Notes: a model not told the origin generated them from the sequence alone. A stretch of 50,098 nucleotides of DNA from an uncultured Alphaproteobacteria bacterium (GCA_937923625.1 CALDTV010000005.1:1-50098), one strand, 5' to 3'. Shown: positions 34,748 through 45,083, counted from the first letter of the stretch. Program-made: numbers and translations.

Positions 34748-35371
34748 ATGACAGATCAAAACGCCTCATCACCCCCAACAAAAGGTCAAACTGTGCCGTT
34801 AAATCACACGCTTCAATCAAAGCAGCGTGTGATGGTCGGCTTGAGTTGGGACCCACGCGAAGACAAGGTTACCTTGGTCAATCAAGTCATTAAAAATGAT
34901 TCACAACATGATCTGGATGTCTCTTGCTACGTCTATAATAATACGGGTGAATTTATTGATTATGTTGGGGCAGAAGCATCCGATTCAATGGATGAGTCAG
35001 GAAAGATATACCATAGCGGCGATGATATGAGCGGCGCAGGCGATGGCGATGATGAAAGCATTTCCGCCGAATTAGCCGCGCTGCCGCAACATGTTCACGC
35101 CCTGGTTTTCATGGTTGATATTCGTAGTCATCACGTTTTTCAAGAAATTGAAGCCCCCATGGTGCGCCTTGCTGATGGCATGACAGATGATAACCTGTTA
35201 AAAATTGATATGATTGGTGATCAGGCCAATAACAAAAATGCCTTTATAATGTGCGGCATCATGCGCAGCACCACCAGCCCAAGCGGCTGGATGCTGAAAA
35301 ATATCAGCGAATATCCAGATATTAGCCAAATTGATGACTGGGGGACGCATTTAGCGCAATATGTGGATTGA
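34748..35371 (+). CDS. TerD-domain protein
   Basis: 207-residue protein with a TerD domain: VMVGLSWDPRE near residue 30, HDLDVSCYVYNNTGEF near 57-72, SGKIYHSGDDMSGAGDGDDESISAELAALPQHVHALVFMVDI (in parts, about 84-125), and later QEIEAPMVRLADG. The acidic GDDMSGAGDGDDESI segment is the calcium-binding loop of TerD proteins. TerD proteins are linked to tellurite, phage and envelope stress in other bacteria. No TerB, TerC or TerZ gene is nearby; here it sits with a DUF4177 and a membrane protein. Function inferred from family only. Confidence 0.88.
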   Translation: MTDQNASSPPTKGQTVPLNHTLQSKQRVMVGLSWDPREDKVTLVNQVIKNDSQHDLDVSCYVYNNTGEFIDYVGAEASDSMDESGKIYHSGDDMSGAGDGDDESISAELAALPQHVHALVFMVDIRSHHVFQEIEAPMVRLADGMTDDNLLKIDMIGDQANNKNAFIMCGIMRSTTSPSGWMLKNISEYPDISQIDDWGTHLAQYVD

Positions 35372-35448
35372 TATCGACGGGTGAAGCTGTTAAAGATTTT
35401 GTGTTTAAGAGGGGTAGCAGATTTGCCTGCTAAAACCATTAAATATGC

Positions 35449-35541
35449 GGATACGTGGCCGAGTGGCTGAAGGCGCTCCCCTGCTAAGGGAGTATGGGGT
35501 TTATAGCCTCATCGAGGGTTCGAATCCCTCCGTGTCCGCCA
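35449..35541 (+). tRNA. tRNA-Ser (anticodon GCU)
   Basis: Long-variable-arm tRNA. Acceptor GGATACG pairs with CGTGTCC at 35531-35537 (one G-U), discriminator G, and CCA is encoded. The D-arm is TGGCCGAGTGGCTGAAGGC, the anticodon loop CTGCTAA within CTCCC...GGGAG gives anticodon GCU for AGC/AGU serine codons, the variable arm is TATGGGG...CCTCA-like, and the T-arm is GAGGGTTCGAATCCCTC. It reads as a stand-alone gene with no neighbouring tRNA. Confidence 0.95.
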
Positions 35542-35687
35542 TTTAGTATCCTCTCTATCAGAAAATAATCGCCGCAATGCCCCACTAAAGCCGATTCTTG
35601 TGTTAGTCATGTTTTTGACCACTCTCAGAGAATCTTTAAATCCCTTGAATATTGCTCGTTTCTCTGTTTAGTGTTTTTACAGAGCGG

Positions 35688-37220
35688 TCAATTTTTAGGA
35701 ATTGTAAAATAAAAAGTAGTTCCTTCGTTTATTCTTGATTCAACCCAAATTTTACCTTTGTGATTTTCGACAACCTCTTTACATACAGATAATCCAACAC
35801 CATATCCTGAAAATTTTTCTTTATGATGCAAACGTGAAAACAAATCAAAAATCTTATTAAAATAACGCTCTTCAATACCAATTCCATTATCTGCAACAGA
35901 AAAAATCCAATCGTTACCAGAATCTTTAGCATTTATTTTAACATACGCTGACGCGTTATTTTCGTTATATTTTAATCCATTACTTATTAAATTTTGAAAA
36001 AGCTGAATAATTTGCGTTTTATTAACAACTATATTGGGTAAAGATTCACATGACACTGTTCCTTTTTTTACACCATTGTCCAGATGAAGTCCTGACTTTA
36101 TATTTTCTATTACTTCTTCCAAGTTAGTTAATTCGTATTTTTCAACACTATGTTCTAGCATTGAATAGTCCAATGTGTTTGCAATTAAATTTAAAGCATG
36201 TTTTGTATTGTCTACTATAAAATTTATATAACTCTGTGATGTTTCATCACCTTGCAAACGTTCATCAAGACGCTTTCTCAACAAATCTGAAAAGCCACTT
36301 ATAACAGTGATAGGTTCTTTTAAATCATGTGAACAAACGTAAGCAAAACGTGTTAATTTATCATTGGATTTTGTAATTTTAGAAATTAATTTTTCGCGCT
36401 CTTCTTCTGCATTTATGCGTTCTGAGACATCCCGTATAATTCGGCTTTTGTGCGGCTTATCATCAATAATTATTTCGGTTTCCGAAATCTCTATAGGAAA
36501 TGTAGACGTATCTTTGCGCTTACCTTTAATTTCCACTGTAATACCCGAAGCGTTTTTTAAAGTAGATACACTTTCATCATTATATTTTTCTTTCAGTATC
36601 TTGGTAATATTTTCGCCAACTATTTCTTCATTCAGATAGCCGAAAATTTCTTGGCAAGCTGGATTACAATAGACAACCATATTTGCCTCGTCCGTAATAA
36701 CGACGCCATCAAGGCTTTTTCCAACAACGTTATAAAAACGTTGATCATTTTGCCTAATCATTTCTTTCAAAGCTTCATTTTCAATTTGAAGGCTTTTATA
36801 TTTATCTTCTTCCTCTAAACCATTATTTCGATCTTGGTCATCAAAATTTTTACTACCACCAAATATTTCAGATATTTTAGACACTAAATTCAAAGGGTCT
36901 AAAGGCTTGACAAAAAAGGCATGTACATTTTCATTTGAGTCAAAACTGTTCTTAAGTTCTTTTTGACCTGTGATAATAATTATAGGAATATTTTTGAATT
37001 TTTCTTCTTTACTGATTTCATCGATAACAGATATAGCGCCTAAATGGGGCATCGTAACGTCAAGGAGAATTAAATCAGGAGAAATTTCTTCTAAGCCACG
37101 AAGGAGCTCAGCACCATCATATAGCTTTATAATATCATCATATCCACTCTCATTTAGGATATCTTCTAATGTCTCACAGAAGTTATGATCATCATCGACA
37201 ATTAATATTTTATTAGACAC
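35688..37220 (-). CDS. REC-PAS-histidine kinase hybrid
   Basis: 510-residue cytoplasmic protein. Order: receiver domain (about 1-120) with Asp9/Asp10/Asp11 region, phosphoacceptor Asp54 in LILLDVTMPH, Thr84 and Lys105 in FFVKPLD; a coiled linker; PAS domain (about 155-270, VVGKSLDGVVITDEANMVVYCNPACQEIFGY in parts); HisKA with His298 in YVCSHDLKEPITVISGFSDLL; HATPase_c with SNGLKYNEN, VADNGIGIE and the GYGVGLSVCKEVVENHKGKIWVES block. The SHDLKEP form is typical of phytochrome-like and many cytosolic kinases. No DNA-binding output. It lies on the same strand as, and 146 bases downstream from, the CHASE kinase gene. Confidence 0.88.
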   Translation of the reverse strand: MSNKILIVDDDHNFCETLEDILNESGYDDIIKLYDGAELLRGLEEISPDLILLDVTMPHLGAISVIDEISKEEKFKNIPIIIITGQKELKNSFDSNENVHAFFVKPLDPLNLVSKISEIFGGSKNFDDQDRNNGLEEEDKYKSLQIENEALKEMIRQNDQRFYNVVGKSLDGVVITDEANMVVYCNPACQEIFGYLNEEIVGENITKILKEKYNDESVSTLKNASGITVEIKGKRKDTSTFPIEISETEIIIDDKPHKSRIIRDVSERINAEEEREKLISKITKSNDKLTRFAYVCSHDLKEPITVISGFSDLLRKRLDERLQGDETSQSYINFIVDNTKHALNLIANTLDYSMLEHSVEKYELTNLEEVIENIKSGLHLDNGVKKGTVSCESLPNIVVNKTQIIQLFQNLISNGLKYNENNASAYVKINAKDSGNDWIFSVADNGIGIEERYFNKIFDLFSRLHHKEKFSGYGVGLSVCKEVVENHKGKIWVESRINEGTTFYFTIPKN

Positions 37221-37278
37221 AGATTCTTACCCCCTCAACATTGAATACCATTGTACTCAATATCAGTGCTTATTGCAC

Positions 37279-37303
37279 TCAAAAAAAACATGTTTTTTTG
37301 AAG
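37279..37303. repeat. AT-rich palindrome
   Basis: Near-perfect palindrome centred on ACATGT: TC, then seven A, ACATGT, six T and GA. It lies in the 146-base gap between the two kinase genes, upstream of the hybrid kinase. It could be a regulatory site or a poor terminator of the CHASE kinase transcript. Confidence 0.4.
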
Positions 37304-37366
37304 AAATTTAAAGAATTTTAATAAATAATTAATATTTCATCGTTGCGGCTAGGGAGGAGGAAGAGA

Positions 37367-39085
37367 TTATTTTTGAGGTAATGTAATAGTTATTATAGTT
37401 CCCTCGCCTTCCTTACTTTCAAGATCAATTTCCCCCTGATGAGAGTGAATAATATTTTCACAAGCCGCCAAACCCAGACCTGTTCCTCCATCCTTTGTTG
37501 AAAATAAAACATCAAAGACTTTTTTCTGATTTTCCTCAGAAATACCACAACCCGTGTCCTTAAATGAAACAACGACAGTTTTAGAAGGGGCATCAAATTG
37601 TGTAGTGATTGATACACTCCCTTCATCGACGATAGATTGAATAGCATTTTTAAAAATATTTCTAAAAGCACTTTTTAGTAATTCTGTATTTACATTTAGA
37701 GATGGAATATTCTGACCAAGATTTTTATCAATCTTAATAGTTGCGGGAATTATTTCCTCTTCCACAATGGTTTCTATAAGCGAATTAAGATTTATTGGCT
37801 GCTTATCAATTTTTTTTGTTCTAACAAACCCCAATGTGTTCGTGATGATAGAATCTGATTTATATATTTCTTCATCAACAATACTTAAATGTTTTGTAAT
37901 TTTCTGATCTTGCGACTGCCCTAATCTAATTTTTATAAACGAGGCTGAGTTTTTAATAACACTCAAAGGCCCCCTAAGTTCATGCGTTAAAAAGCTAGCA
38001 AACTTTCCAATTACAGAGAGCTTTTCTAGCCTAAAAATATTTTCTTGTGTTTGGAGAAGCTCTTTTGTTTTCTCTTCGACCTTATCAGCCAAGTTTTGAG
38101 AGAGGGATTCCAATTCTTTATTAGAAACTAATAACGCTTCTTCACTTACCTTCAATTCTTTCGTTTTCCTCTCGACTTCACGCGCCACACGAATATTTTC
38201 TAAAACCGTTTTATAAACATTATGCGTGAGTAAAATTGTAAGAATAGTACCAAAAGCAAAAACGATCCAAGGAAGTGGCTCTTTAGAATTTGAAAAGAAA
38301 TTAGCCGTCGGAAGGAAGACGATCGTCCATTTTCGATTCATAAAACTTATCTCATGTTTCGCATGGTTTTGCTTCGCGTTTGAAAGCTCATTTAAAGAGT
38401 AATTCACCTTTTTTTCGTCATGATCTAAATCGCTGGAAGAAAAAGATGTCTTATCAAAATAATAAAATGGCTCTTGCGCATTAGATTTTTTAAATAAAAA
38501 TATGCGCAAATCATTGGAAAAGTCTTCCCACTCTTCTTTTTCTCTAAAAAGCGTTTTTAGATAAATCGCACCTATTACTGATCCAGAGGTGCCATCAGCT
38601 TTATTAAAAGAAAATAAAATATAGAGCATGTCTTCGCCATTTTTATCAACGCCATATAAAAATGCTTCACTGCCGTCAAACTCATCAATATCATTCATAA
38701 TATCAACGTCGAAGTTTTCTGGCGCTTCACCTATATCATAAGTCAATTTATAGAATTGGTTTTCTTGATACGTTGCCAAAAACACGAAATCAAATAATGA
38801 CTGTGTATAATCATTAAATTCATCTTCAGCGAAAAAGTCTGCTGTATTCACAAAACCACGTAAGAAAATCAATTTATCTTGATAGGCTAATAAATTTTTT
38901 TGTAAAACTTTGGTTCTATTTTCTGCAAGGGCCTGAAAATCTTTATTAATATTTTTTGTCTCAACATTCTTAACCCAAAGAAATGCAAGAATACTTAAAA
39001 AAAGACCAATAATTAAAACAATTAAAGGAGCTCTAAAGCGGTATAACGTTTTGCTATTTGTTGAAAAATTAGACTTGCTAGTCAT
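37367..39085 (-). CDS. CHASE-domain membrane histidine kinase
   Basis: 572-residue sensor kinase. TM1 at about residues 18-38; a periplasmic CHASE-type domain at about 45-260 (ENRTKVLQKNLLAYQDKLIFLRGFVNTADFFAEDEFNDYTQSL in parts, which is the CHASE pattern of helix then eF..); TM2 at about 271-290; a coiled-coil linker; HisKA with His368 in FASFLTHELRGPLSVIKNSASF; HATPase_c with N-box FKNAIQSIVDEG, G1 FKDTGCGISEE and G2 DGGTGLGLAACENIIHSHQG. CHASE domains usually sense small extracellular molecules. No cognate DNA-binding regulator is adjacent; the hybrid kinase downstream has a receiver domain and may be a partner. Confidence 0.85.
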   Translation of the reverse strand: MTSKSNFSTNSKTLYRFRAPLIVLIIGLFLSILAFLWVKNVETKNINKDFQALAENRTKVLQKNLLAYQDKLIFLRGFVNTADFFAEDEFNDYTQSLFDFVFLATYQENQFYKLTYDIGEAPENFDVDIMNDIDEFDGSEAFLYGVDKNGEDMLYILFSFNKADGTSGSVIGAIYLKTLFREKEEWEDFSNDLRIFLFKKSNAQEPFYYFDKTSFSSSDLDHDEKKVNYSLNELSNAKQNHAKHEISFMNRKWTIVFLPTANFFSNSKEPLPWIVFAFGTILTILLTHNVYKTVLENIRVAREVERKTKELKVSEEALLVSNKELESLSQNLADKVEEKTKELLQTQENIFRLEKLSVIGKFASFLTHELRGPLSVIKNSASFIKIRLGQSQDQKITKHLSIVDEEIYKSDSIITNTLGFVRTKKIDKQPINLNSLIETIVEEEIIPATIKIDKNLGQNIPSLNVNTELLKSAFRNIFKNAIQSIVDEGSVSITTQFDAPSKTVVVSFKDTGCGISEENQKKVFDVLFSTKDGGTGLGLAACENIIHSHQGEIDLESKEGEGTIITITLPQK

Positions 39086-39452
39086 TGCATGCTCCGTATT
39101 AAACGCATAAGAACCTTCAATCTGCTTTAGATAAATATGTACTCTAAGCTAATATTACCAAGTTAACATTATAATAATATATAATGGCTTAAATCAAAAT
39201 AGAGTTATGCCTCACGAGTTCTGGCGATCTTTTAAAAGCGTAAGAATGAGAAAATAGGTTCTTATTAAACGATTATTATAATCATAGATTCATTAGGCAA
39301 TTGAACTATTTTTCATATAAAAAATCGTTGTGCATAGACTAATTTCGAACAATAACCAGCTAAGAACTACTCACAAAAAAAAACTTTACCATCTCAACAC
39401 AACAATCAAATACTGTTCATCACGCGCAATACGTTTTATAGTATAAGGCATC
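39086..39452. other. divergent intergenic region
   Basis: About 367 bases between the CHASE kinase (minus) and the aminopeptidase (plus). It is very AT-rich and should hold two divergent promoters. No RNA gene, repeat or clear operator was recognised. Confidence 0.4.
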
Positions 39453-40886
39453 ATGACAGAACATATATTCAATTTCCCTGCCCCCTTTGCCAAAAGCTCT
39501 AAGAAGACGGTTATTCCGGTTTACTTTATTAGTGCATCAGATTTCCCAAAATGGATAAAGAAACAGAACAAGTCACTTATTGCGCAGGCCTATCAGGCCA
39601 ATTTTATTGGTCAAGCTAAGCAAGCTTTAAGCATTGTTGATGCCAAGGCGGCGCCGATTAAAATTCTTGCTGGGATAAAAGATCCCGCATATTACCTTGA
39701 TAGCGCATCTGTGGTTCAACATATTCAAAACAGCTATGGCAAAGATTTTATCAATGACCATGTTTTTGAAATCATTAGCGATCACGAAGAAGATATTTTA
39801 AATAAAATCTGCCTTGGTTGGGGAATGGCGGCCTATAAATTTGATGTCTATAAGAAAAACGATAAAGCTTTTCCAACATTGCTTTGGCCTGCAAAAGCCC
39901 TTCCCAAAGAAGTAACAGCAAAGCTTGAAGCGGTAAGTTTACTGCGTAATCTTGTGAACACACCTGCTGCTGACTTGGGCACAGATGAGTTAGCAGATGT
40001 TGCAAAAGACCTCGCCAAAAAGCATAAAGCCAAGGTCAAAATTTTTGATGATGGGGATTTAAAGAAAAAGAATTTCCCAATGATCTATGCTGTAGGCAAA
40101 GCCAGTCCGCGCCGCCCGCAATTGGTTGATCTTAAATGGAAATCCAACACCAAAAAATCTAAGCCTGCAAAAGTGACGATTGTTGGCAAAGGAGTTGTTT
40201 ATGATACAGGCGGATTGAATTTAAAACCTGGCCAATATATGCGCGATATGAAAAAAGACATGGGTGGCGCCGCACATGCCTTGGCAGTGGCGCATATGAT
40301 CATGGCGTTGAACCTTCCTATTGAATTACGCGTTTTATTGCCCATTGCCGAAAATGCCGTGGCTGGAAATTCTTATCGCCCTGGTGATATTCTCAATAGC
40401 CGCAAAGGTATCACCGTTGAAATATGTGACACAGATGCCGAAGGTCGATTGATCGTTGCTGATGCCCTTACTTATGCGTGTGAAGAAAAGCCCGATTTGT
40501 TGGTTGATTTTTGTACGTTAACAGGCGCGGCAAGAGTGGCCGTTGGCTATGATATTCCTGCTTTCTTTTCAAATGATGATGATATCCTTGATGATCTTCG
40601 GCACTCATCCGTTATTGTTGATGACCCTGTTTGGCCCTTTCCACTTTGGGATGGATATGACAGCAACCTGAATGGATCAATATCAGATATAAAGAATGAA
40701 GGCACAGGTCGCGCAGGCCATATTGAAGCCGCACTGTTCCTTCAACGTTTTATTGATAAAAAGACCGATTGGATTCACCTAGATTGTTACGCATGGCAAA
40801 ATAGCGACATACCCGGCAGGCCGCAGGGCGGCGCAGATACAGGTGCACGCGCGATTTTTGATTTCATTCGAAAGCGTTACGGGTAA
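39453..40886 (+). CDS. M17 leucyl aminopeptidase family protein
   Basis: 477-residue cytosolic peptidase that removes N-terminal residues with two metal ions. The catalytic domain is clear: VGKGVVYDTGGLNLKPGQYMRDMKKDMGGAA (in parts), ENAVAGNSYRPGDIL, the signature DTDAEGRLIVADAL (usually NTDAEGRL, here Asp first), DLLVDFCTLTGAARVAVG and GRAGHIEAALFLQRF. The N-terminal region (first 160 residues) is divergent from E. coli PepA. The product ends with QGGADTGARAIFDFI. Its stop codon lies three bases before the NlpC/P60 start, a pairing of an intracellular peptidase with a cell-wall-peptide peptidase that would suit muropeptide recycling. Confidence 0.93.
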   Translation: MTEHIFNFPAPFAKSSKKTVIPVYFISASDFPKWIKKQNKSLIAQAYQANFIGQAKQALSIVDAKAAPIKILAGIKDPAYYLDSASVVQHIQNSYGKDFINDHVFEIISDHEEDILNKICLGWGMAAYKFDVYKKNDKAFPTLLWPAKALPKEVTAKLEAVSLLRNLVNTPAADLGTDELADVAKDLAKKHKAKVKIFDDGDLKKKNFPMIYAVGKASPRRPQLVDLKWKSNTKKSKPAKVTIVGKGVVYDTGGLNLKPGQYMRDMKKDMGGAAHALAVAHMIMALNLPIELRVLLPIAENAVAGNSYRPGDILNSRKGITVEICDTDAEGRLIVADALTYACEEKPDLLVDFCTLTGAARVAVGYDIPAFFSNDDDILDDLRHSSVIVDDPVWPFPLWDGYDSNLNGSISDIKNEGTGRAGHIEAALFLQRFIDKKTDWIHLDCYAWQNSDIPGRPQGGADTGARAIFDFIRKRYG

Positions 40887-40889
40887 CCC

Positions 40890-41639
40890 ATGCTTTTAAC
40901 GGTTAAAACATCAACAGCAAACATCCTCGGCAATCCAGAAACCCCGAATAGCATCACAAACAACGATTCACAATTGCTATATGGTGAACAGTTTCAGGTT
41001 GAAAAAGAGCATGGCGTTTATGTATATGGTCATAGTATCTTAGACGGGTATAAAGGATTTGTTGAACGCGACCAATTAGTGCATGACGCCCCTGCCACAA
41101 ACAGCATTGTAAAAATACGTTCCTCACATTTATACCAAGAGCCAAGCTTTAAATCCCGCCCTGTGAAGCGCGTGAGCTTTTCATCGCGTCTTGCTGTTAC
41201 CGAAACAATCAAAGATGGTTTTGTGCAGCTAAGAAATAATCAATGGATATTCGCTGCACATATAGCCCCCATTGAAAATTTTAAAATGCCCGATGATTTG
41301 GCGCAGACAGCCCATATGTTTCTTGGCACACCATATCTTTATGCGGGCCGTTCAAGTTACGGCATTGATTGTTCCGGCTTAATACAGCAAATAATGATAG
41401 CCCATGGGCATGACTGCCCCCCGCGCGATGCCAAAGACCAAGAAAACGCCTTTGGACAAAAAGTAAGCAGTGACAAGTTACAACGCAACGACATAGTTTA
41501 CTTCAAAGCCCATGTGGGAATTATGCTAGATGAAAACCAAATCTTAAACGCCACAGCCCGTCACATGACCACCCTCATCGAAGATGTCCGTAATTTAGAA
41601 AAAATTTACGAAGGCATCACCCATGTTGCGCGCCTTTAA
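40890..41639 (+). CDS. NlpC/P60 family peptidase with SH3 domains
   Basis: 249-residue protein. The N-terminal half has bacterial SH3-like folds (residues about 1-125; YGEQFQVEKEHGVYVYGHSI and WIFAAHIAPIE). The C-terminal NlpC/P60 domain has Cys161 in GIDCSGLIQQ, His208 in KAHVGIMLD, and Asn220 in ILNAT as a third polar residue. Relatives cleave the gamma-D-Glu-diaminopimelate bond of peptidoglycan stem peptides. There is no signal peptide, so it may act on recycled muropeptides in the cytosol, matching its operon partner, the M17 aminopeptidase. Confidence 0.92.
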   Translation: MLLTVKTSTANILGNPETPNSITNNDSQLLYGEQFQVEKEHGVYVYGHSILDGYKGFVERDQLVHDAPATNSIVKIRSSHLYQEPSFKSRPVKRVSFSSRLAVTETIKDGFVQLRNNQWIFAAHIAPIENFKMPDDLAQTAHMFLGTPYLYAGRSSYGIDCSGLIQQIMIAHGHDCPPRDAKDQENAFGQKVSSDKLQRNDIVYFKAHVGIMLDENQILNATARHMTTLIEDVRNLEKIYEGITHVARL

Positions 41640-41658
41640 ATAACTGTAATAGTTATTT
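41638..41658 (+). terminator. possible AT-rich hairpin terminator
   Basis: Perfect 8-bp inverted repeat AAATAACT/AGTTATTT with a 5-base loop overlapping the stop of the NlpC/P60 gene. No GC clamp and only a short A/T tail, so it is at best a weak terminator. Confidence 0.35.
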
Positions 41659-41731
41659 AAAATCTCCTTCTCTTGTATATTACATAAAAAAACTTGCTAG
41701 GTTTGCTTAACACAATAGAATGAGTTAAGAA

Positions 41732-42442
41732 ATGGGATTATACACGACGACATTAGAATTATTAAGAGCAACACTCGTTGCCACGGGCATGAGCTAAGCG
41801 GTTAACGAAAAAGACATTGAGCATTGCACAGCACAGTTTGAGCAAGATATACAAGACGCTGCGGCAGGCATGAACGACTATAGTAAAGTTCTGGATGCCG
41901 CCGATGAGGCAGGAAGGCAAGTTTCACTTTTTGCGGGTGAAAATTTTAGGCAGTATCAAGCAGCTGGTATTGTAGCAAGAGATTTCAGCAAATGCATAGA
42001 TGACTTCGCAGTTATGCAGGTTGCAGAACATTTTGACGATACAAAAGACTTATCTACGAGTGATTTAGAAGAACAATTCTCGATCCGTTCATTAGCACGA
42101 AGTCAATGCTATAACTATCTCGTCGCTGATCGGGTTAGAGCCAAAGCTGAAAAAGATTTAGGTGAATTTAATGAGATGAACGGCTTACAAAGATGGTGGT
42201 ACGGAGACGAAGGCGCTGAAATACAAACTAAATTAGATAACGCTGTAGTAGACATACAATCAGAAAAAGCAAAAATGACCGAAGCTGGACAAGGCTTTTG
42301 CGATGATGCTTATGGCAGAAAAAGTGGTTTTATTCATGAATATGGTTGGATTAAAAGAGACGCCCAAAATGAGGCCAACGACCTCATCAGTGAAGCACGC
42401 GTTGCGGATCCAAACACTACACTAGGGTATGCCCCTAAATAA
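41732..42442 (+). pseudogene. hypothetical gene interrupted by in-frame TAA
   Basis: An ATG at 41732 opens a frame of 21 codons (MGLYTTTLELLRATLVATGMS) ending in TAA at 41795-41797. The same frame then continues without another stop to 42442: AVNEKDIEHCTAQFEQ... then MNDYSKVLDAADEAGRQ from the next ATG at 41870. That start has no good ribosome site. The downstream 190 residues are helical, charged and composition-normal, with several Cys, and no family was recognised. Possibilities are a recent nonsense mutation, a sequencing error, or a real start at 41870. It converges on clpB nine bases later. Confidence 0.55.
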
Positions 42443-42451
42443 TTTTAATAC

Positions 42452-45073
42452 TTAGGCTACTTCTTTTAAATGGCCAGAATTCCCGTCAGTTTGGGGGGAT
42501 TCAATAGAAAAATCTAATTCACCTTTCTTTTCGGTGGCTTTTATACGCGATCCATCAATGATTTCGCCGCGTAGCAACATCTCTGCCAAACTGTTTTGCA
42601 GTTCTGTTTGTATCACACGCTTAAGCGGCCTTGCGCCATAGACAGGGTCATAGCCCTGATCTGCCAGCCATTTTTTAGCCTTATCATCGACCTCTAGCTC
42701 TATACGACGCTCCGCCAGAAGTTTATGCAATCCTTTCAATTGGATATCAACGATTCCTGTCATGTGCTCCCGATCTAAACGGGAGAATAAAAGTACTTCG
42801 TCTAAACGATTTAAAAACTCGGGACGGAAGGATGATTTTACCACATCCATGACTTGGTCACGGGCTTTTTCAACGCTTTCGCCATCTTTTAACTCAACCA
42901 AATGTTGCGCTCCAAGGTTTGATGTCATGATCAAAACCGTATTGCTAAAATCAACTGTACGCCCCTGCCCGTCGGTCAAACGACCGTCATCCAACACCTG
43001 AAGCAAGACGTTAAAAACATCTGGATGTGCTTTTTCAATTTCATCGAATAACACCACCTGATATGGACGGCGGCGTACAGCTTCGGTCAAAGCGCCCCCT
43101 TCCTCATACCCCACATAACCTGGCGGCGCGCCAATCATGCGTGCCACGGCATGCTTTTCCATGTATTCAGACATATCCATGCGTACCATTGCGCTGTCAT
43201 CATCAAATAAAAATTCTGCCAAAGCTTTGGTTAATTCAGTTTTACCAACCCCCGTTGGCCCTAAAAATAAAAACGAACCAATAGGACGATTGGGCGATTG
43301 CAGACCCGCCCGCGCACGGCGTACAGCATTAGAAACAGCCACAACGGCTTGGTCTTGGCCAACAACACGTCGGCCTAAATTTTCTTCCATTTGCAATAAT
43401 TTATCGCGCTCCCCTTCAAGCATTTTATCAACGGGAATTCCTGTCCATTTGCTGACTACGGCGGCGATATCATCATTGGTCACCTCTTCATCAATCATAT
43501 GATCTTCGGTCATTTTTGATGCTTTTTCGAGAGCTTCTTCGAGCTCAGGGATATGGCTATATTTAAGTTCACTGGCACTTGTCCAATCGCTATCACGTTC
43601 AGCTTGCTCCAACTCAATCCTTGCCCGATCCAGCTTTTCTGTTAATTTCTGTGCCGAGTTTAGTTTATCTTTTTCTAATTGCCACTTACCCGTTAAATCA
43701 GCAGAGTCTTTTTCTAATGACTTCAACTCTTTATCAAGATTTTTTAATCTTTCCTGAGAGGATTTATCTTTTTCCTTTGAGAGCGCTTCACGCTCAATTT
43801 TAAGCTGTACAATACGACGATCAAGCTCATCAATTTTCTCTGGCTTACTATCCACCTGCATCCGCAAACGTGACGATGCCTCATCAATCAAATCAATCGC
43901 CTTATCAGGCAAAAATCGATCTGTAATATAACGATTAGATAATGTCGCCGCACTCACGATTGCGGCATCCGTGATACGTACACCATGATGCGCTTCGTAT
44001 TTTTCTTTTAATCCTCGCAGGATAGAGATCGTATCTTCAACCGTCGGTTCAGGCGTAAAGACCGCCTGAAAACGCCGTGCAAGCGCTGCATCTTTTTCAA
44101 TATGCTTCCGATATTCTTCAAGCGTGGTCGCCCCAACCATATGTAATTCGCCACGCGCCAAAGCTGGCTTTAACATATTGGAAGCATCCATTGCGCCATC
44201 TGCCTTTCCAGCCCCCACAAGCGTGTGAAGTTCATCCAAAAATAAGATAATTTGCCCATCTGCTCCACGGACCTCTTCCAAGACCGCTTTAAGGCGTTCC
44301 TCAAACTCCCCACGGAATTTTGCGCCCGCAATAAGGGAACCCAGATCAAGTGACATGAGCTTTTTATTCTTCAAGCTTTCTGGTACATCACCATTAACGA
44401 TGCGAAGCGCCAGCCCTTCAACAATGGCAGTTTTACCAACGCCTGGCTCACCAATTAAAACAGGGTTATTTTTAGTACTGCGTGAAATGATTTGAATCGT
44501 ACGGCGAATTTCTTCGTCTCGTCCAATAATGGGGTCTAATTTTCCATTACGGGCATCGGCGGTTAAATCACGGGCATATTTATTTATAGCTTCAAAACTA
44601 TCTTCTGCTTGCGCCGTATCGGCCGTACGTCCTTTACGCATTTGATTAATAACTTTATTCAAGGCCTCTGGATGAACGTTTGCATTTTCTAACATCTCCG
44701 CAATATCGGATGACTTAGCCATGCCCATTGCCTGTAAAATACGCTCTGCAGTGATGAACTTATCACCTGATTTTTCTGCTAAATTCAATGCGTTATCAAG
44801 GATTTTTGCCAAATCACCTGAAATGCGAAGTTGCCCCGCACCCGCCCCTGTGACGCTGGGTAATTTTGCTAAAGCCGTGTTCACGCTTGTTGACAGCTTG
44901 GCTTCATTCCCGCCAGCAGATTGAATGAGGCGCGATGCAATCCCATCCTCATCTTCTAACATCACACGCATCATGTGTTCGGGCTCTAATGATGGGTGGT
45001 TTGACCGCGTCGCAAGCGTTTGTGCCTGCTGTAGGAAAGTACGCGACTTTTCAGTGAATTTTTCAAAATCCAT
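42452..45073 (-). CDS. clpB: ATP-dependent disaggregase ClpB
   Basis: 873-residue Hsp100 chaperone that, with DnaK, pulls proteins out of aggregates. N-terminal Clp repeat domain (about 1-150), first AAA+ module with Walker [14 protein letters not shown] and Walker [15 protein letters not shown], the coiled-coil middle domain with the typical ClpB Glu/Lys-rich stretch (about 410-530), and second AAA+ module with [14 protein letters not shown], the tyrosine-pore loop GYVGYEEGG and Walker [14 protein letters not shown]. The middle domain distinguishes it from ClpA. Length is standard. The order prfA-prmC-DUF4167-clpB is conserved in many Alphaproteobacteria. Confidence 0.98.
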   Translation of the reverse strand: MDFEKFTEKSRTFLQQAQTLATRSNHPSLEPEHMMRVMLEDEDGIASRLIQSAGGNEAKLSTSVNTALAKLPSVTGAGAGQLRISGDLAKILDNALNLAEKSGDKFITAERILQAMGMAKSSDIAEMLENANVHPEALNKVINQMRKGRTADTAQAEDSFEAINKYARDLTADARNGKLDPIIGRDEEIRRTIQIISRSTKNNPVLIGEPGVGKTAIVEGLALRIVNGDVPESLKNKKLMSLDLGSLIAGAKFRGEFEERLKAVLEEVRGADGQIILFLDELHTLVGAGKADGAMDASNMLKPALARGELHMVGATTLEEYRKHIEKDAALARRFQAVFTPEPTVEDTISILRGLKEKYEAHHGVRITDAAIVSAATLSNRYITDRFLPDKAIDLIDEASSRLRMQVDSKPEKIDELDRRIVQLKIEREALSKEKDKSSQERLKNLDKELKSLEKDSADLTGKWQLEKDKLNSAQKLTEKLDRARIELEQAERDSDWTSASELKYSHIPELEEALEKASKMTEDHMIDEEVTNDDIAAVVSKWTGIPVDKMLEGERDKLLQMEENLGRRVVGQDQAVVAVSNAVRRARAGLQSPNRPIGSFLFLGPTGVGKTELTKALAEFLFDDDSAMVRMDMSEYMEKHAVARMIGAPPGYVGYEEGGALTEAVRRRPYQVVLFDEIEKAHPDVFNVLLQVLDDGRLTDGQGRTVDFSNTVLIMTSNLGAQHLVELKDGESVEKARDQVMDVVKSSFRPEFLNRLDEVLLFSRLDREHMTGIVDIQLKGLHKLLAERRIELEVDDKAKKWLADQGYDPVYGARPLKRVIQTELQNSLAEMLLRGEIIDGSRIKATEKKGELDFSIESPQTDGNSGHLKEVA

Positions 45074-45083
45074 AACTCAATGA

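Noticed and set aside
34748-35371. A tellurite resistance operon
   Set aside because: Only one TerD gene is present, with no TerA, TerB, TerC or TerZ; the label would overstate the evidence.
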